Shown: positions 33,995 through 43,339 of the stretch, one piece after another
Layout: every line of letters begins with the position of its first letter
Numbering within the stretch: the first letter of the stretch is position 1
Origin: Amycolatopsis roodepoortensis
Lineage (GTDB): Bacteria; Actinomycetota; Actinomycetes; Mycobacteriales; Pseudonocardiaceae
Direction of reading: 5' to 3'
Assembly (NCBI RefSeq): GCF_014873915.1
Contig: NZ_JADBEJ010000005.1
Coordinates: 1,984,001 to 2,048,000 of the forward strand
Length of the DNA stretch: 64,000 bases
The notes under the pieces: model-generated
Told to the model about the DNA's origin: nothing
The model's input: the letters and a program-made list of their open reading frames with translations, nothing else
Database searches by the model: none
Made by a program: the position numbers and the translations under genes

Positions 33995-35164
33995 ATGACC
34001 GCCGACTTCTACGCCTACGAGGACCTGCTGCCCGAGGAGGAGCGCAAGCTGCTGCTCAAGACGCGTGACTTCATGCGCACCGAGGTCAAGCCGCTGGTGA
34101 ACGAGTACTGGGCCAAGGGCGAGTTCCCGCACGAACTCGTCGGCAAGTTCCGCGAACTCGGCCTCGCCGGGCTGCCCTACGAGGGCTACGGCGAGCACCT
34201 TCCGGCCACCAGTCACCTGCTCAGCGGCATGATGGCGATGGAGATGACCCGGACGGACCCGTCGGTGGCGACGTTCTTCGGTGTCCACAACGGACTCGCG
34301 ATGTACAGCATCTACTCGGGTGGCGACCAGGAACAGCGCGATCGCTGGCTCCCGTCGATGGCCGCGATGGACAAGATCGGCGCCTTCGCGATGACCGAAC
34401 CGCTCGGCGGTTCCGACGTCGCCGGCGGCATGCGGACGACGGCCCGACGCGAGGGCGACAGTTGGATCCTCAACGGCGCCAAGAAGTGGATCGGCAACGC
34501 GACCTTCGCGGACCTCGTCATCGTGTGGGCCCGCGACGAGGAGGACAACCACGTCAAGGGTTTCGTGGTCGAAAAGGACTCGCCGGGATTCGTGCCGGTC
34601 AAGATCGAGAACAAGTTCGCGTTCCGGATCGTGGAGAACGCCGAGATCACGCTGACCGACGTGCGGGTGCCGGAGGCAAACCGGCTGCAGGGCATCGATT
34701 CGTTCCGCGACGTCGCCGAGATCCTGCGCGCGACCCGCGGCGGCGTGGCGTGGCAGGCGCTGGGCGTGATGATCGGCGCCTACGAGCTGGCGCTGGACTA
34801 CGCCAAGGAACGCGAACAGTTCGGCCGTCCGATCGCGCGGTTCCAGCTGGTGCAGGATCTGCTGGTGAAGAGCCTCGGCAACATCACCGCGTCGTGGGGC
34901 ATGCTGGTGCAGCTGGCCAGGCTGCAGGACGCCGGGATCTTCAAGGACGAACACTCGTCGCTGGCGAAGGCCTTCGTGACGTCGCGGATGCGGGAGGTCG
35001 TCGCCTGGGGCCGCGAGATCTTCGGCGGCAACGGGATCGTGCTGGACAACGACATCATGCGGTTCTTCACCGACGCCGAGGCGATCTACTCGTTCGAAGG
35101 CACCCGGGAGATGAACACGCTGATCGTCGGGAAGGCGATCACCGGCCAGAGCGCCTTCGTGTGA
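33995..35164 (+). CDS. Acyl-CoA dehydrogenase
   Basis: 389-residue FAD flavoenzyme. FAD/substrate segments: AFAMTEPLGGSDVAGGMRTT and WILNGAKKWIGNATFADL; the C-terminal YSFEGTREMNTLIVGKAITG has the Glu in the position used by glutaryl- and short-chain acyl-CoA dehydrogenases. GGAGGAG precedes the ATG at 33995. It is the last gene of the operon and ends at a strong hairpin. Electrons would pass to ETF, not encoded here. Confidence 0.93.
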   Translation: MTADFYAYEDLLPEEERKLLLKTRDFMRTEVKPLVNEYWAKGEFPHELVGKFRELGLAGLPYEGYGEHLPATSHLLSGMMAMEMTRTDPSVATFFGVHNGLAMYSIYSGGDQEQRDRWLPSMAAMDKIGAFAMTEPLGGSDVAGGMRTTARREGDSWILNGAKKWIGNATFADLVIVWARDEEDNHVKGFVVEKDSPGFVPVKIENKFAFRIVENAEITLTDVRVPEANRLQGIDSFRDVAEILRATRGGVAWQALGVMIGAYELALDYAKEREQFGRPIARFQLVQDLLVKSLGNITASWGMLVQLARLQDAGIFKDEHSSLAKAFVTSRMREVVAWGREIFGGNGIVLDNDIMRFFTDAEAIYSFEGTREMNTLIVGKAITGQSAFV

Positions 35165-35171
35165 CCTGAGT

Positions 35172-35226
35172 GCGCGTGAAGGCCCCCTTCCCTCGGCTGA
35201 GCCGAGGGAAGGGGGCCTTCACGCGC
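35172..35226. terminator. 26-bp perfect bidirectional hairpin
   Basis: Arms 35172-35197 and 35201-35226 are perfect complements around TGA, with core GTGAAGGCCCCCTTCC. It closes the acyl-CoA operon and also contains the last two codons and stop of the convergent metallopeptidase gene. Same style as the hairpin at 17513-17575. Confidence 0.85.
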
Positions 35227-36601
35227 GATACTTCTCGCCGCACGTCTCCTGGGTGCCGGAGAAGAAGCCGTCACGGAAGGCAGCGACCCTGGCGAACCCG
35301 GCCGGGAGTGTCCGGCCCCGGACGTCCGCGGCGATCAGGCTGTTCCGCGTCAGCATCTCGGCGATCGCCTCGTCGAGGTCGCCCGGTGACAACGTGAGGG
35401 CCCTGCCGTCCACGAGGGTCGACGCCCAGAAGCCGGTGAGGCAGGCTGTGCGCTGCGCGGCCACCGGTCCGTCGAGCCGGAATCCGCCCTCCTGCTGGAC
35501 CGCGAGCGTGTAGCGCGACGCAACCTCGGCGAACGCGGCGAAGTCACCGATGCCGCCCTGTCGTCCCCTGCGCGGCGGGGTGCCGATGCGGACCAGGCCG
35601 TCGAGGTCGAGGTTGATCTGGTTGGACTCCGAGCAATACGAGGCGAGCGCGTCCTCCGCGGTCACACCGCACGCGGCTCCGGTGGTGAGCGTCGGCGGGG
35701 TGGCCGCGAGCCGGAAGGCCTGCCGCAGGCTGGTGGTGAGGTCGGCGAGTGCCCGGCGGTCGTCGAGGCGGACGTTCTCCGCCGCCGAACCGGATCCGAC
35801 CTGGGTGCTCCGGCCCTCGATCTCGCGCTCGTCGATCTTCGCGCACCGGGCGGGCCCGTCGGTGAAGCCGAACTGGAACGCGGACACCCGGTCGAACGCG
35901 TTGCCGTGCGCGCCGTCGTCGTCGAAGGCCACCCCCGCGGAGTCCCGGATCCGGAACAACGCCGTGAGCACTTCGTTGAGCCCGCGGCCGGTGGACACCT
36001 GGAACATCGGCGACCGGCCCTCGGCCACCCAGCGGAAGTACGCCCCGGTGTAGCAGTCGGCCTGCTGCTCCTTGACGATCGACGGGCTCGCGGCTGGCAG
36101 CCCCAGCCGGAACTGGACGGCGTGGCCGATCTCGTGGGCGAGTACGGCCATGACCGCCGCGGGGCCGAGGGAATCGTTGAGCGACGGCAGCAACTCCCCG
36201 CGATCCCAGGCGACGACGTCCGGCCCCGCGCAGTAGAAGGCGTTCACCAGACCTGCCGTCGGGGCACCGCAGACCACGCGGTCGCGGCCCGCGGAATCGT
36301 AGGAGACGAGGGTGGCCAGCGGCCGGAACTCGCGTTCGAAGGTCGCGGGCAGATGCTCGCGCCAGTACCGCTGTACGTCGGCGACGGCGTTGGCCGCGAG
36401 CCTGTCGATCTCGCCGCCGTCACCTCCGACGACCGGGAGACCGGCGTCGAGCACGCCGGGTTTGAGACCACTGGGACCGTCGGCGATCTCGAGCCCCGCG
36501 ACGCGGGTTGGGTCCACCGGTTGCGCCACGCCGTCCACGGTCGCGGCACAACCGGCGAGACCGAGGGCGAGACTCACCAGGATCGTCCAGCGCTTCATCA
36601 C
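35219..36601 (-). CDS. Neutral zinc metallopeptidase, lipoprotein
   Basis: 460-residue exported protein with lipobox LGLAGC (Cys18). The zinc motif is AVLAHEIGHAVQF (His156, Glu157, His160), with a third-ligand region EQQADCYTGAYF typical of the putative neutral zinc metallopeptidase (YpfJ-like) family. The long C-terminal half is helical with several Cys and is of unknown role. Its 3' end lies in the 35172-35226 hairpin. No promoter element is evident in the 240-bp gap upstream. Confidence 0.87.
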   Translation of the reverse strand: MMKRWTILVSLALGLAGCAATVDGVAQPVDPTRVAGLEIADGPSGLKPGVLDAGLPVVGGDGGEIDRLAANAVADVQRYWREHLPATFEREFRPLATLVSYDSAGRDRVVCGAPTAGLVNAFYCAGPDVVAWDRGELLPSLNDSLGPAAVMAVLAHEIGHAVQFRLGLPAASPSIVKEQQADCYTGAYFRWVAEGRSPMFQVSTGRGLNEVLTALFRIRDSAGVAFDDDGAHGNAFDRVSAFQFGFTDGPARCAKIDEREIEGRSTQVGSGSAAENVRLDDRRALADLTTSLRQAFRLAATPPTLTTGAACGVTAEDALASYCSESNQINLDLDGLVRIGTPPRRGRQGGIGDFAAFAEVASRYTLAVQQEGGFRLDGPVAAQRTACLTGFWASTLVDGRALTLSPGDLDEAIAEMLTRNSLIAADVRGRTLPAGFARVAAFRDGFFSGTQETCGEKYRA

Positions 36602-36802
36602 ACCATCCCCGTCGCCGTGGCCACCCCTGACTCCAGGGACACGGACGACGGCGCGAGGCGGTTCAGAAGAATCTTGGGCGCTTCCGGAGCGACTGGCGTG
36701 ACCACCCTTCGCAATTAGCCGACCTTGCTTTCGGGTAATCGTCGTTTCGCGACCAAATCACCCTTCAGTGTTATCCGCTCGTTTCGGTCGTTACGTAAAA
36801 TT

Positions 36803-36818
36803 ACGAACACGTGTTCGA
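36803..36818 (+). promoter_or_regulatory. Actinobacterial SOS box (LexA site)
   Basis: ACGAACACGTGTTCGA matches the mycobacterial LexA consensus TCGAAC-N4-GTTCGA at all but the first base. It is an almost perfect palindrome 23 bp upstream of the HNH gene start, in an unusually AT-rich stretch, so LexA would block that promoter. Confidence 0.8.
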
Positions 36819-36841
36819 TTGATTTGCGGTATTATCGAGGG

Positions 36842-38095
36842 GTGTCCGAGACCTTCCTTCCCGAGTTGCCGCAGGAGTTGTGGCGTGCCGGCAAGCTGGA
36901 GCTTGCCCATGGCGTGCAGCAGTCTCTGCAGGTGATTCGGATGGCCACCGCTGGGTTGGGGCGGTTCTTGGCGGAGGTCGAGTCTCGGGGCGCCAAGGAT
37001 TTGGTCGGGCATGGCAGTACGGCTAGCTGGCTCGCGGAGATGGCGGGGTTGTCGCGCGGTGAAGCGGGTGCGGTGGTGAAGCGGGCCATCGCGTTGAACC
37101 CGACGCGGAACCTGGATGGCACCGAAGCCCCGGCCGTGGCACCCGAGACGGCCGCGGTCGCCGCCGAGGGATTGGTTGGGGACGAACGGATCGACCAGAT
37201 CCTGGAGATTTTGAAAAGGCTCCCTGCCGACACCTCGGCCGAGGATCGGGCGGTCGCGGAGAAGATCCTCGCGAACCTCGCTCCGAATGCCGGTCCGCAC
37301 CAGCTCGCCAAGGCTGAAGCGAACCTGCTGGGCTGGCTCGACCCCGACGGCAACGAACCCAAGGAGCCTGAGCCCAAGGAACCACGCCGCGAAATCACCC
37401 TGGAACGCCGCAGAGACGGCTTCTGGAAACTGACCGGCCTCCTGGACGACGAGACCGGTGCCCGAACAGCGGCCGCACTCGAGGCCTACGCCCAGCCGCG
37501 ACCGGTGGACGAGTTCGGCCAAGCGGACCTGCGGATGAAATGCGAACGCATGGGCGACGCCTGGGCCGAACTCCTCGACCTCGCCATCGCCTGCCCCGAC
37601 CAACCCGGAACCAGCGGCTACCGCACCCTCGTGCACGTCACCATCGGACTCGACGAACTCAAATCCGGCCTCGGCACCGCCTGCCTCGACTTCGTCGGAA
37701 GGATGACCGCGAGAGAAGCCCGACTCGCCGCCTGCGACTGCCTGATGCTCCCGGTTGTCATGAGCGCCGCCGGAGAACCCCTCGACGTGGGACGGCTCAG
37801 ACGATTCGTCACCCCAGGGCAAAGACGCGCGTTGAACATCCGCGACGGTGGCTGCGCGTTCCCCGGCTGCCATCGGAAGCCGAAGAACTGTCACGCCCAC
37901 CATATTCATCACTGGGCAGACGGCGGGCCGACAGATCTCCGGAATCTCGTGCTGCTGTGCGGGTTTCATCATCGGCTGATTCATCACGGTGATTGGGAAG
38001 TCCGGATGGCGGCCGATGGGTTACCGGAGTTCATCCCACCGCAGTACCGGGATCCGCTCCGACAACCCCGCCGCAACACCCTGCACCACCGCTGA
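36842..38095 (+). CDS. DUF222-HNH endonuclease-domain protein (13E12-like)
   Basis: 417 residues. The N-terminal two thirds form the DUF222 helical region seen in the actinobacterial 13E12 repeat family. The C-terminus is an HNH nuclease: CAFPGCHRKPKNCHAHHIHH, then WADGGPTDLRNLVLLCGFHH with two zinc-type CxxC/CxxH pairs. The GTG at 36842 is chosen. It is preceded by a SOS box, so it should be DNA-damage inducible. The gene carries less optimal codons than its neighbours, in line with a mobile or rapidly spreading family. Confidence 0.88.
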   Translation: MSETFLPELPQELWRAGKLELAHGVQQSLQVIRMATAGLGRFLAEVESRGAKDLVGHGSTASWLAEMAGLSRGEAGAVVKRAIALNPTRNLDGTEAPAVAPETAAVAAEGLVGDERIDQILEILKRLPADTSAEDRAVAEKILANLAPNAGPHQLAKAEANLLGWLDPDGNEPKEPEPKEPRREITLERRRDGFWKLTGLLDDETGARTAAALEAYAQPRPVDEFGQADLRMKCERMGDAWAELLDLAIACPDQPGTSGYRTLVHVTIGLDELKSGLGTACLDFVGRMTAREARLAACDCLMLPVVMSAAGEPLDVGRLRRFVTPGQRRALNIRDGGCAFPGCHRKPKNCHAHHIHHWADGGPTDLRNLVLLCGFHHRLIHHGDWEVRMAADGLPEFIPPQYRDPLRQPRRNTLHHR

Positions 38096-38240
38096 ACCCC
38101 GAGGAGCCCGCCAGCCACACCCGGCGACGGGCCCCTCGGCATGCCCACGTCGTCCGTCGCGAGCGCCTACGTCAGATCAGTCCAACGGCGACCTGAGCAT
38201 CAAGGCCATCCCCTGGCACTGTCCATTCACAGGACAAGGC

Positions 38241-38897
38241 CTAATCAAGCAGAGCGGCCCGGTGCGCGAGCAGGGCGGCCTGGACGCGGTTGGTACACCC
38301 GAGCTTGGCGAGGATACGGCTGACGTGGGTCTTCACGGTGGCTTCGCTGAGATGGAACTCGGCGGCGATGTCCATGTTGGACAGACCGCGGGCGACCGCG
38401 ACGAGCACCTCGCGTTCTTTGCCGGTCAAGACCTCGAGCCGCCGTTCGGCGTCGGCCCGCGGCCCGGCGGCAGGTTCACCAGCAGTGAACCGGGCGAGCA
38501 GGCGGCGGGTGATCTTGGGGGAAAGCATCGCGTCACCGCGAGCGGCGGACCGGACCGCGGCGAGCATGTCGCCGGCGGTGGCGTCCTTGAGCAGGAAGCC
38601 GACAGCTCCGGCACGCAGCGCGGTTTCGACGTACTCGTCGAGGTCGAAAGTGGTCAGGACCACGACCTTCGGCGGATCAGCCAGCCCCTGAAGCCGGCGG
38701 GCGGCGTCGAGGCCGTCGGCACGGGGCATCCTGATGTCCAGCAGGATGACGTCGGGCCGGGTGGATCGGGCCAAACTCACCGCTTCCGCACCGTCGGCCG
38801 CCTCACCTGTGACGGTGATGTCGTCGGCGGACTCCATGATCGTGCGCAGCATCGAACGCACCATCCACTCGTCGTCGGCGATGAGAACGCGAATCAC
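38241..38897 (-). CDS. NarL/LuxR-family response regulator
   Basis: 218 residues. Receiver domain with phospho-acceptor Asp54 (VILLDIRMPRADG) and KD lysine (GFLLKDATAGDM), then a LuxR HTH (LTGKEREVLVAVARGLSNMD, IAAEFHLSEATVKTHVSRIL). Its GTG overlaps the kinase stop by 4 bp (GTGA), making a pair. Confidence 0.94.
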   Translation of the reverse strand: MIRVLIADDEWMVRSMLRTIMESADDITVTGEAADGAEAVSLARSTRPDVILLDIRMPRADGLDAARRLQGLADPPKVVVLTTFDLDEYVETALRAGAVGFLLKDATAGDMLAAVRSAARGDAMLSPKITRRLLARFTAGEPAAGPRADAERRLEVLTGKEREVLVAVARGLSNMDIAAEFHLSEATVKTHVSRILAKLGCTNRVQAALLAHRAALLD

Positions 38898-40075
38898 CGG
38901 CCGGACTTCCCTTCGAGGGGAACGACAGCCTCGACGAGAAAACCTCCGTCGGCGGTGGGCTCGGCGGTCAGCTCACCGCCGACGAGACGGATCCGTTCCG
39001 CGATACCGAGCAAGCCGTGCCCGCCACCGGGCAGTCCGTCCACCCGCTCGGACGCGGCACCGGCACGATTGAGCACGGTGAGCCGGAGCCGACCCGTTTC
39101 ACGCAGCACGCGAACCCGAGTCTCGGGGTTCCCTGCGTGCTTACGGACGTTGGTGAGTGCTTCCTGGACCACTCGGTACACCGCATGCTGGACCAGCGCG
39201 GGTGCCTGCCCTCCGGTGTCCGCCTCGAGGACGACCGGCACCCCGAGCGCGCGGGTCTGGTCCACCAGGTCGACGAGGTCGGCCAGGCCTGGTTGCGGAG
39301 CCAGCGGTGCCGCGTCGCTTGCCCTCAGCACGGACACTACGGAGCGCAGTTCGTCCAGTGCGGCACGCCCGATCGACCCTATCCGCCCGGCGACCTTGGT
39401 GGCGTCACGGCCGTTGGTGGCTTCGAGCGCTGTCGCGTGCAGCACCATGAGGGAAACCCGGTGGGTGACGACGTCGTGCATGTCGCGCGCGATCTGGGCA
39501 CGTTCGTCGCTGCGGGCCTGCCGGACTCTCAGATCTCGTTCTTGTTCGGCTTGTTCGACCCGTTCACGCATTTCGGAGATCAGCTCGCGCCGGGTGCCGA
39601 CGTAGAGGCCGAGCAGTGCCGGCGCCACGCAGACTGCGATGCTCTGCGGAAGGCTTGCGTCCAAACCGCCCAGCCGCCAGATCGGCAGGCCGACCACGAT
39701 CAGCGTACCGAATGTGCTGATGGCGGTGAGCCGCCACGATCGAGTGCGTTCGGCGACGGTGTACTGGGCGAGCACGACCGCGAAGATCCCGGACAGCACC
39801 ACCCAGCCCGCCAGAGCGACTCCGGCGAACAACCACGGACGATTCCGTCGGAACCAGGCCGCGGTAGCCACCAGCACCACGGCCGGGAGCCAGAACCACA
39901 ACGGCGGTTGCCAGCGGAAGTAGCCATAGATGAGACCCGCGGCCGCGAACGGGGTGGTCGCCGCCCCGCAGCCGACCGCCAGCACGCCGTCGATCACCCG
40001 TGCAGGCACTGGGATCAGAGGCTTGTCCACAGGGCGCACACCGATCAACCTAATCCGATCGCCATCCGCGGGCAT
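38894..40075 (-). CDS. NarX/DesK-type sensor histidine kinase
   Basis: 393-residue kinase with four to five membrane helices in residues 25-160 and almost no extracellular domain. The HisKA_3 motif is ERAQIARDMHDVVTHRVSLM, His200 being the phosphorylation site. The ATPase end has NVRKHAGNPET and GGGHGLLGIAERI. Divergent by 68 bp from the membrane-fused flavoreductase, which is a likely target. Confidence 0.93.
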   Translation of the reverse strand: MPADGDRIRLIGVRPVDKPLIPVPARVIDGVLAVGCGAATTPFAAAGLIYGYFRWQPPLWFWLPAVVLVATAAWFRRNRPWLFAGVALAGWVVLSGIFAVVLAQYTVAERTRSWRLTAISTFGTLIVVGLPIWRLGGLDASLPQSIAVCVAPALLGLYVGTRRELISEMRERVEQAEQERDLRVRQARSDERAQIARDMHDVVTHRVSLMVLHATALEATNGRDATKVAGRIGSIGRAALDELRSVVSVLRASDAAPLAPQPGLADLVDLVDQTRALGVPVVLEADTGGQAPALVQHAVYRVVQEALTNVRKHAGNPETRVRVLRETGRLRLTVLNRAGAASERVDGLPGGGHGLLGIAERIRLVGGELTAEPTADGGFLVEAVVPLEGKSGR

Positions 40076-40143
40076 CAGGGGAAAGTTGTAGACAGCGGGA
40101 GTGGAGATCCTTCCATCGACGTCCGATTCGCGTCGTCACGCCG

Positions 40144-41961
40144 ATGTGGCAGACATGTGGGCACCACGACCCTTCGTTCATGACGAAAACCCGCTTTCCG
40201 GCCTGGCGCACGATGACACCGCGGGCGCACCCACGGTGGTGGCAGCTCGGTTTCGCCACGTTCGCCGTGGTCGCGATCCTGATCCTGTTCCCCGGCGAGA
40301 ACGCCGCTCTGCCCACGATCCGCACGATGGGGGTGATCGGCTACGCGGTGGCCGCCGCCGTCGCCCTCGGATGCGCAGCGGCCTTGCCGAAGCCGGGCGC
40401 ACGAAGGCTGCTCATCGGCTTCCACCTGGCGTTCGTGCCGATGCAGTTCCTGTTCGCTTTCCCGAACCCGGTACCGAACCTCGGGATGGCGCTGTCAGTG
40501 GTGATACTGGTCGGGCTGCGGCCCCGGTTCTCGAAGCTGTCACCGCGGTCCAGGAAGATCTGGCTCGTCCTGCACATCGGTGTCAGCGTGGGCTGGCTGG
40601 GTCTTTCACTGGGGATGCTCACACTCGCGCTCGTCGGGCTATTCGCCGGGACCCACGTCGTGCGGCACGGCGCCTACGAGATCTTCCACATCTTCGACCT
40701 CGTGATCGTGATTCCCAGTGTGGTACTGACGATCGTCACCGGCCTCGTGCTCTCGCTCGGCACACCTTGGGGATTGGCCAAACACCGCTGGGTACTGACG
40801 AAATTCCTGATCTCCCTGAGTATCCCGGCCGCGGCCGCGGTGGAAAGCAGGTGGGTCACCGAACTGGTCGCACGTACCGAAGACCCGGCCGCCCGGCCGG
40901 GCGCGCTCGGTGTCGCGCTCGTAGTCACCGTCGGTGGCTTCACGATCTCGCTGTGGGGCGCCACCATTCTTTCCGTCCTGAAACCCTGGGGCAGGACCCG
41001 ATGGGGTCGTGACCGCGATTCAGCGCCCGCCATCGCGGTCACCGTCGCCGACCGGCGCCAGGTCGCGAATGACACCGTCGCACTGACTCTGGCGCCAGTG
41101 GGCAACCATGACCTGCCGACTTGGGAGCCCGGTGCGCATGTCGACCTGATCCTGCCGTCGGGTTCGATCCGTCAGTACTCATTGTGCGGCGACCCCGCCG
41201 AAACGCGTTACTACCGGCTCACCGTGCTGCGCGACGCCGCGGGCCGCGGCGGTTCCGGTGAAGTACATGCCCTTCGGACTGGCATCCAGGTGAAGATCCG
41301 CGGGCCCCGCAATCACTTCCCGATCGTCGACGCTCCGGCGTACCTGTTGGTCGCCGGAGGCATCGGGATCACTCCCTTCCTCCCGATGCTCCCCCGCCTC
41401 GCCGCCACCGGATCGCCGTGGCGGCTGATCTACCGAGGACGATCACTCGACCACATGGCCTACGCCGAACAGCTCGCGGCGGCTCATCCCGCCCAGGTCT
41501 CCCTGTACCCCGCCGACACCTGTCGGCGTCCGGATCTCGCCGAACTGGTGCGAGGGCTGCCCGCCGGAGTCGCGGTCTACTGTTGCGGGCCCGCGGAACT
41601 GGTCGACGCGATGACCGAGGTAATGCGAAAGGAATGCCCCCAAGGCACACTTCATGTCGAGAGATTCGCCGCCACGACCCGGACAGGGGAAAGCCGTCCG
41701 TTCGACGCGGAGCTGCGACGCAGCGGGCGGACCGTGCGGGTACCCGCGAACGGCACCCTGCTGGCCGCCATCCACGAAGTCAGCCCCGGCGTGCCCGCGT
41801 CCTGCGTGACCGGCGTGTGCGGCAGCTGTCGAACGACGGTGCTCGCCGGTGTCCCTGACCATCGCGACGACGTGCTGCAATCCCATGAGCGAGACCGCGC
41901 CGACGTCATCTACCCCTGCGTCTCACGAGCCAACGGCGACAAGCTCGTGCTGGATCTCTGA
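40144..41961 (+). CDS. Membrane-anchored phthalate-dioxygenase-reductase-like Fe-S flavoenzyme
   Basis: 605 residues with an unusual fusion. Residues about 30-285 form roughly eight membrane helices (LVLHIGVSVGWLGLSLGMLT, YEIFHIFDLVIVIPSVVLTI). Residues about 300-400 form a flavin-binding barrel (RQYSLCGDP). Residues about 400-510 are the NAD(P) domain (VAGGIGITPFLPML). The C-terminus is a plant-type 2Fe-2S ferredoxin with Cys554, 559, 562 and 592. The soluble part equals VanB/phthalate dioxygenase reductase. It probably passes electrons from NAD(P)H to a membrane partner or nearby oxygenase not present here. Starts at 40180 or 40210 are possible. Confidence 0.87.
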   Translation: MWQTCGHHDPSFMTKTRFPAWRTMTPRAHPRWWQLGFATFAVVAILILFPGENAALPTIRTMGVIGYAVAAAVALGCAAALPKPGARRLLIGFHLAFVPMQFLFAFPNPVPNLGMALSVVILVGLRPRFSKLSPRSRKIWLVLHIGVSVGWLGLSLGMLTLALVGLFAGTHVVRHGAYEIFHIFDLVIVIPSVVLTIVTGLVLSLGTPWGLAKHRWVLTKFLISLSIPAAAAVESRWVTELVARTEDPAARPGALGVALVVTVGGFTISLWGATILSVLKPWGRTRWGRDRDSAPAIAVTVADRRQVANDTVALTLAPVGNHDLPTWEPGAHVDLILPSGSIRQYSLCGDPAETRYYRLTVLRDAAGRGGSGEVHALRTGIQVKIRGPRNHFPIVDAPAYLLVAGGIGITPFLPMLPRLAATGSPWRLIYRGRSLDHMAYAEQLAAAHPAQVSLYPADTCRRPDLAELVRGLPAGVAVYCCGPAELVDAMTEVMRKECPQGTLHVERFAATTRTGESRPFDAELRRSGRTVRVPANGTLLAAIHEVSPGVPASCVTGVCGSCRTTVLAGVPDHRDDVLQSHERDRADVIYPCVSRANGDKLVLDL

Positions 41962-41965
41962 CCGC

Positions 41966-43165
41966 TCAGTTCACGCAGCCGGCCATCGCGGACGGCGTGG
42001 AAGCACCGGACGACGAAGGCGGCGCGGCGATCGAAGAAGTCGCCGCGACCGGCTTGATCCCGATCCCGCCGTTCGGCTCCCCCACCGCGGCGACGCTCGT
42101 CGAATTCAGCGCGGCCTTCACGAACGCCTGCACCTCGGCCGGATCCACCTTCACCGCGTCGCCGTCCGACGGCGTCGGCAGGGAGAGACTCTGGACCGGG
42201 ATCGTCTGGAACTTCAGCGCCCCGGAACTCATCCCCCGCAGCTGTTGCGCGAAGCTGAGCACGTCCCAGCCGCGGTCGAGCACGACCGAACCCTGGACCG
42301 CGCCGACCAGCGCGCTCAGCCTGGTGGGATCGGTGAACGTCCCGGCGTCCAGGACGGTCTTGGCCATGCTCGACAGGAACGCCTGCTGCCGGGCGATGCG
42401 GTCGAGGTCGCTGGGGAGCCCGTGCCGCTGCCGCACGAAGGCGAGCGCCTGCGGCCCGGAGAGCAGCTGTTTGCCCGCCGGGAACGACGCCCCGGAGAAC
42501 TTGTCCTGCACCGGTTCGTTGAGGCAGACCTCGACCCCTCCGACGGCTTCGCTCAGTGCGGAGAACCCGGCGAGGTTGACCGCCGCGTAATGGTTGATCG
42601 ACAGCCCGGTGAACCGCTCGATCGTCTGGATCGTGAGTTTGGCGCCCGCCTCGTTGGCCTTGACCTCGAGCTCCGGACCGGAGAGTCCCTGCGCGCGCAG
42701 GGAGTTCATCGCGGCGTTCTTGCCGCGGCTGTACGCCGAATTGATCTTGTGCTTGCCGAGCCCGCCCGCGATGTCCACATAGGAATCGCGCGGGATCGAG
42801 ATGGCCGTCGCGGCCGCGCCACCCGCCGGGATGTGGACGATGATCATGGTGTCGGTGGTGTCACCGCCGTCGTCGCTGTCCCCGGCGTGCAACGCGTCGA
42901 GGACGTTCTGCGGCAACGGGTTCCCGTTCGTGTCGGTGCGGGAGTCGATGCCGACGAGCAGGATGTTCTGCGCCACCTTCAGCGGTTCCCCCGCCGGGCC
43001 CACGGGCATCTGGGCGGAGGGCGCGATGACGTCGGCCGTGACGATCGCTTGGTCCAAACGGCTCAGCTGGGTCCACGCGAAACCCGTGACACCCAGTACG
43101 GCCGTCGACACCAGGCCCAGTGCGACGCGGCCGCCGATCCGCCGTCCTCGCGACGTGAGCAGCAC
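41966..43165 (-). CDS. LytR-CpsA-Psr (LCP) cell-wall glycopolymer ligase
   Basis: 399 residues: one N-terminal membrane helix (about 12-32), then the extracellular LCP domain. It contains NILLVGIDSRTD, the Arg/Asp phosphate-binding segments TTDTMIIVHIP and AISIPRDSYVDI, KINSAYSRG and FVRQRHGLPSDLDRIARQQ. LCP proteins attach arabinogalactan or teichoic-type polymers to peptidoglycan. A Ser/Ala-rich tail ends in Cys-Val-Asn. Convergent with the flavoreductase, 4-bp gap. Start is a GTG with GGGGAGAA before it. Confidence 0.92.
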   Translation of the reverse strand: MLLTSRGRRIGGRVALGLVSTAVLGVTGFAWTQLSRLDQAIVTADVIAPSAQMPVGPAGEPLKVAQNILLVGIDSRTDTNGNPLPQNVLDALHAGDSDDGGDTTDTMIIVHIPAGGAAATAISIPRDSYVDIAGGLGKHKINSAYSRGKNAAMNSLRAQGLSGPELEVKANEAGAKLTIQTIERFTGLSINHYAAVNLAGFSALSEAVGGVEVCLNEPVQDKFSGASFPAGKQLLSGPQALAFVRQRHGLPSDLDRIARQQAFLSSMAKTVLDAGTFTDPTRLSALVGAVQGSVVLDRGWDVLSFAQQLRGMSSGALKFQTIPVQSLSLPTPSDGDAVKVDPAEVQAFVKAALNSTSVAAVGEPNGGIGIKPVAATSSIAAPPSSSGASTPSAMAGCVN

Positions 43166-43339
43166 GACTTCTCCCCGCTTCCGTGAATGATCCCCCGCAT
43201 TCGAGGATCACCGCGTTAGCTGGGAATTACCTGAGAAACGTGTCATAACCGGGTCTTAAAGCCCGTTCGGACCAGCCGGAGTGATCAAGCAGACAACCGG
43301 CCGCGACACCGAGTACCGGACCGACCGCGCAGCGCTGCC

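Noticed and set aside
30390..35164. Naming the operon as the carnitine (cai) operon
   Set aside because: CaiA-, CaiB- and CaiD-like families are present, but also an ADC-like protein and a hydroxyacyl-CoA dehydrogenase, and no CaiT or CaiC; family membership alone does not fix the substrate.
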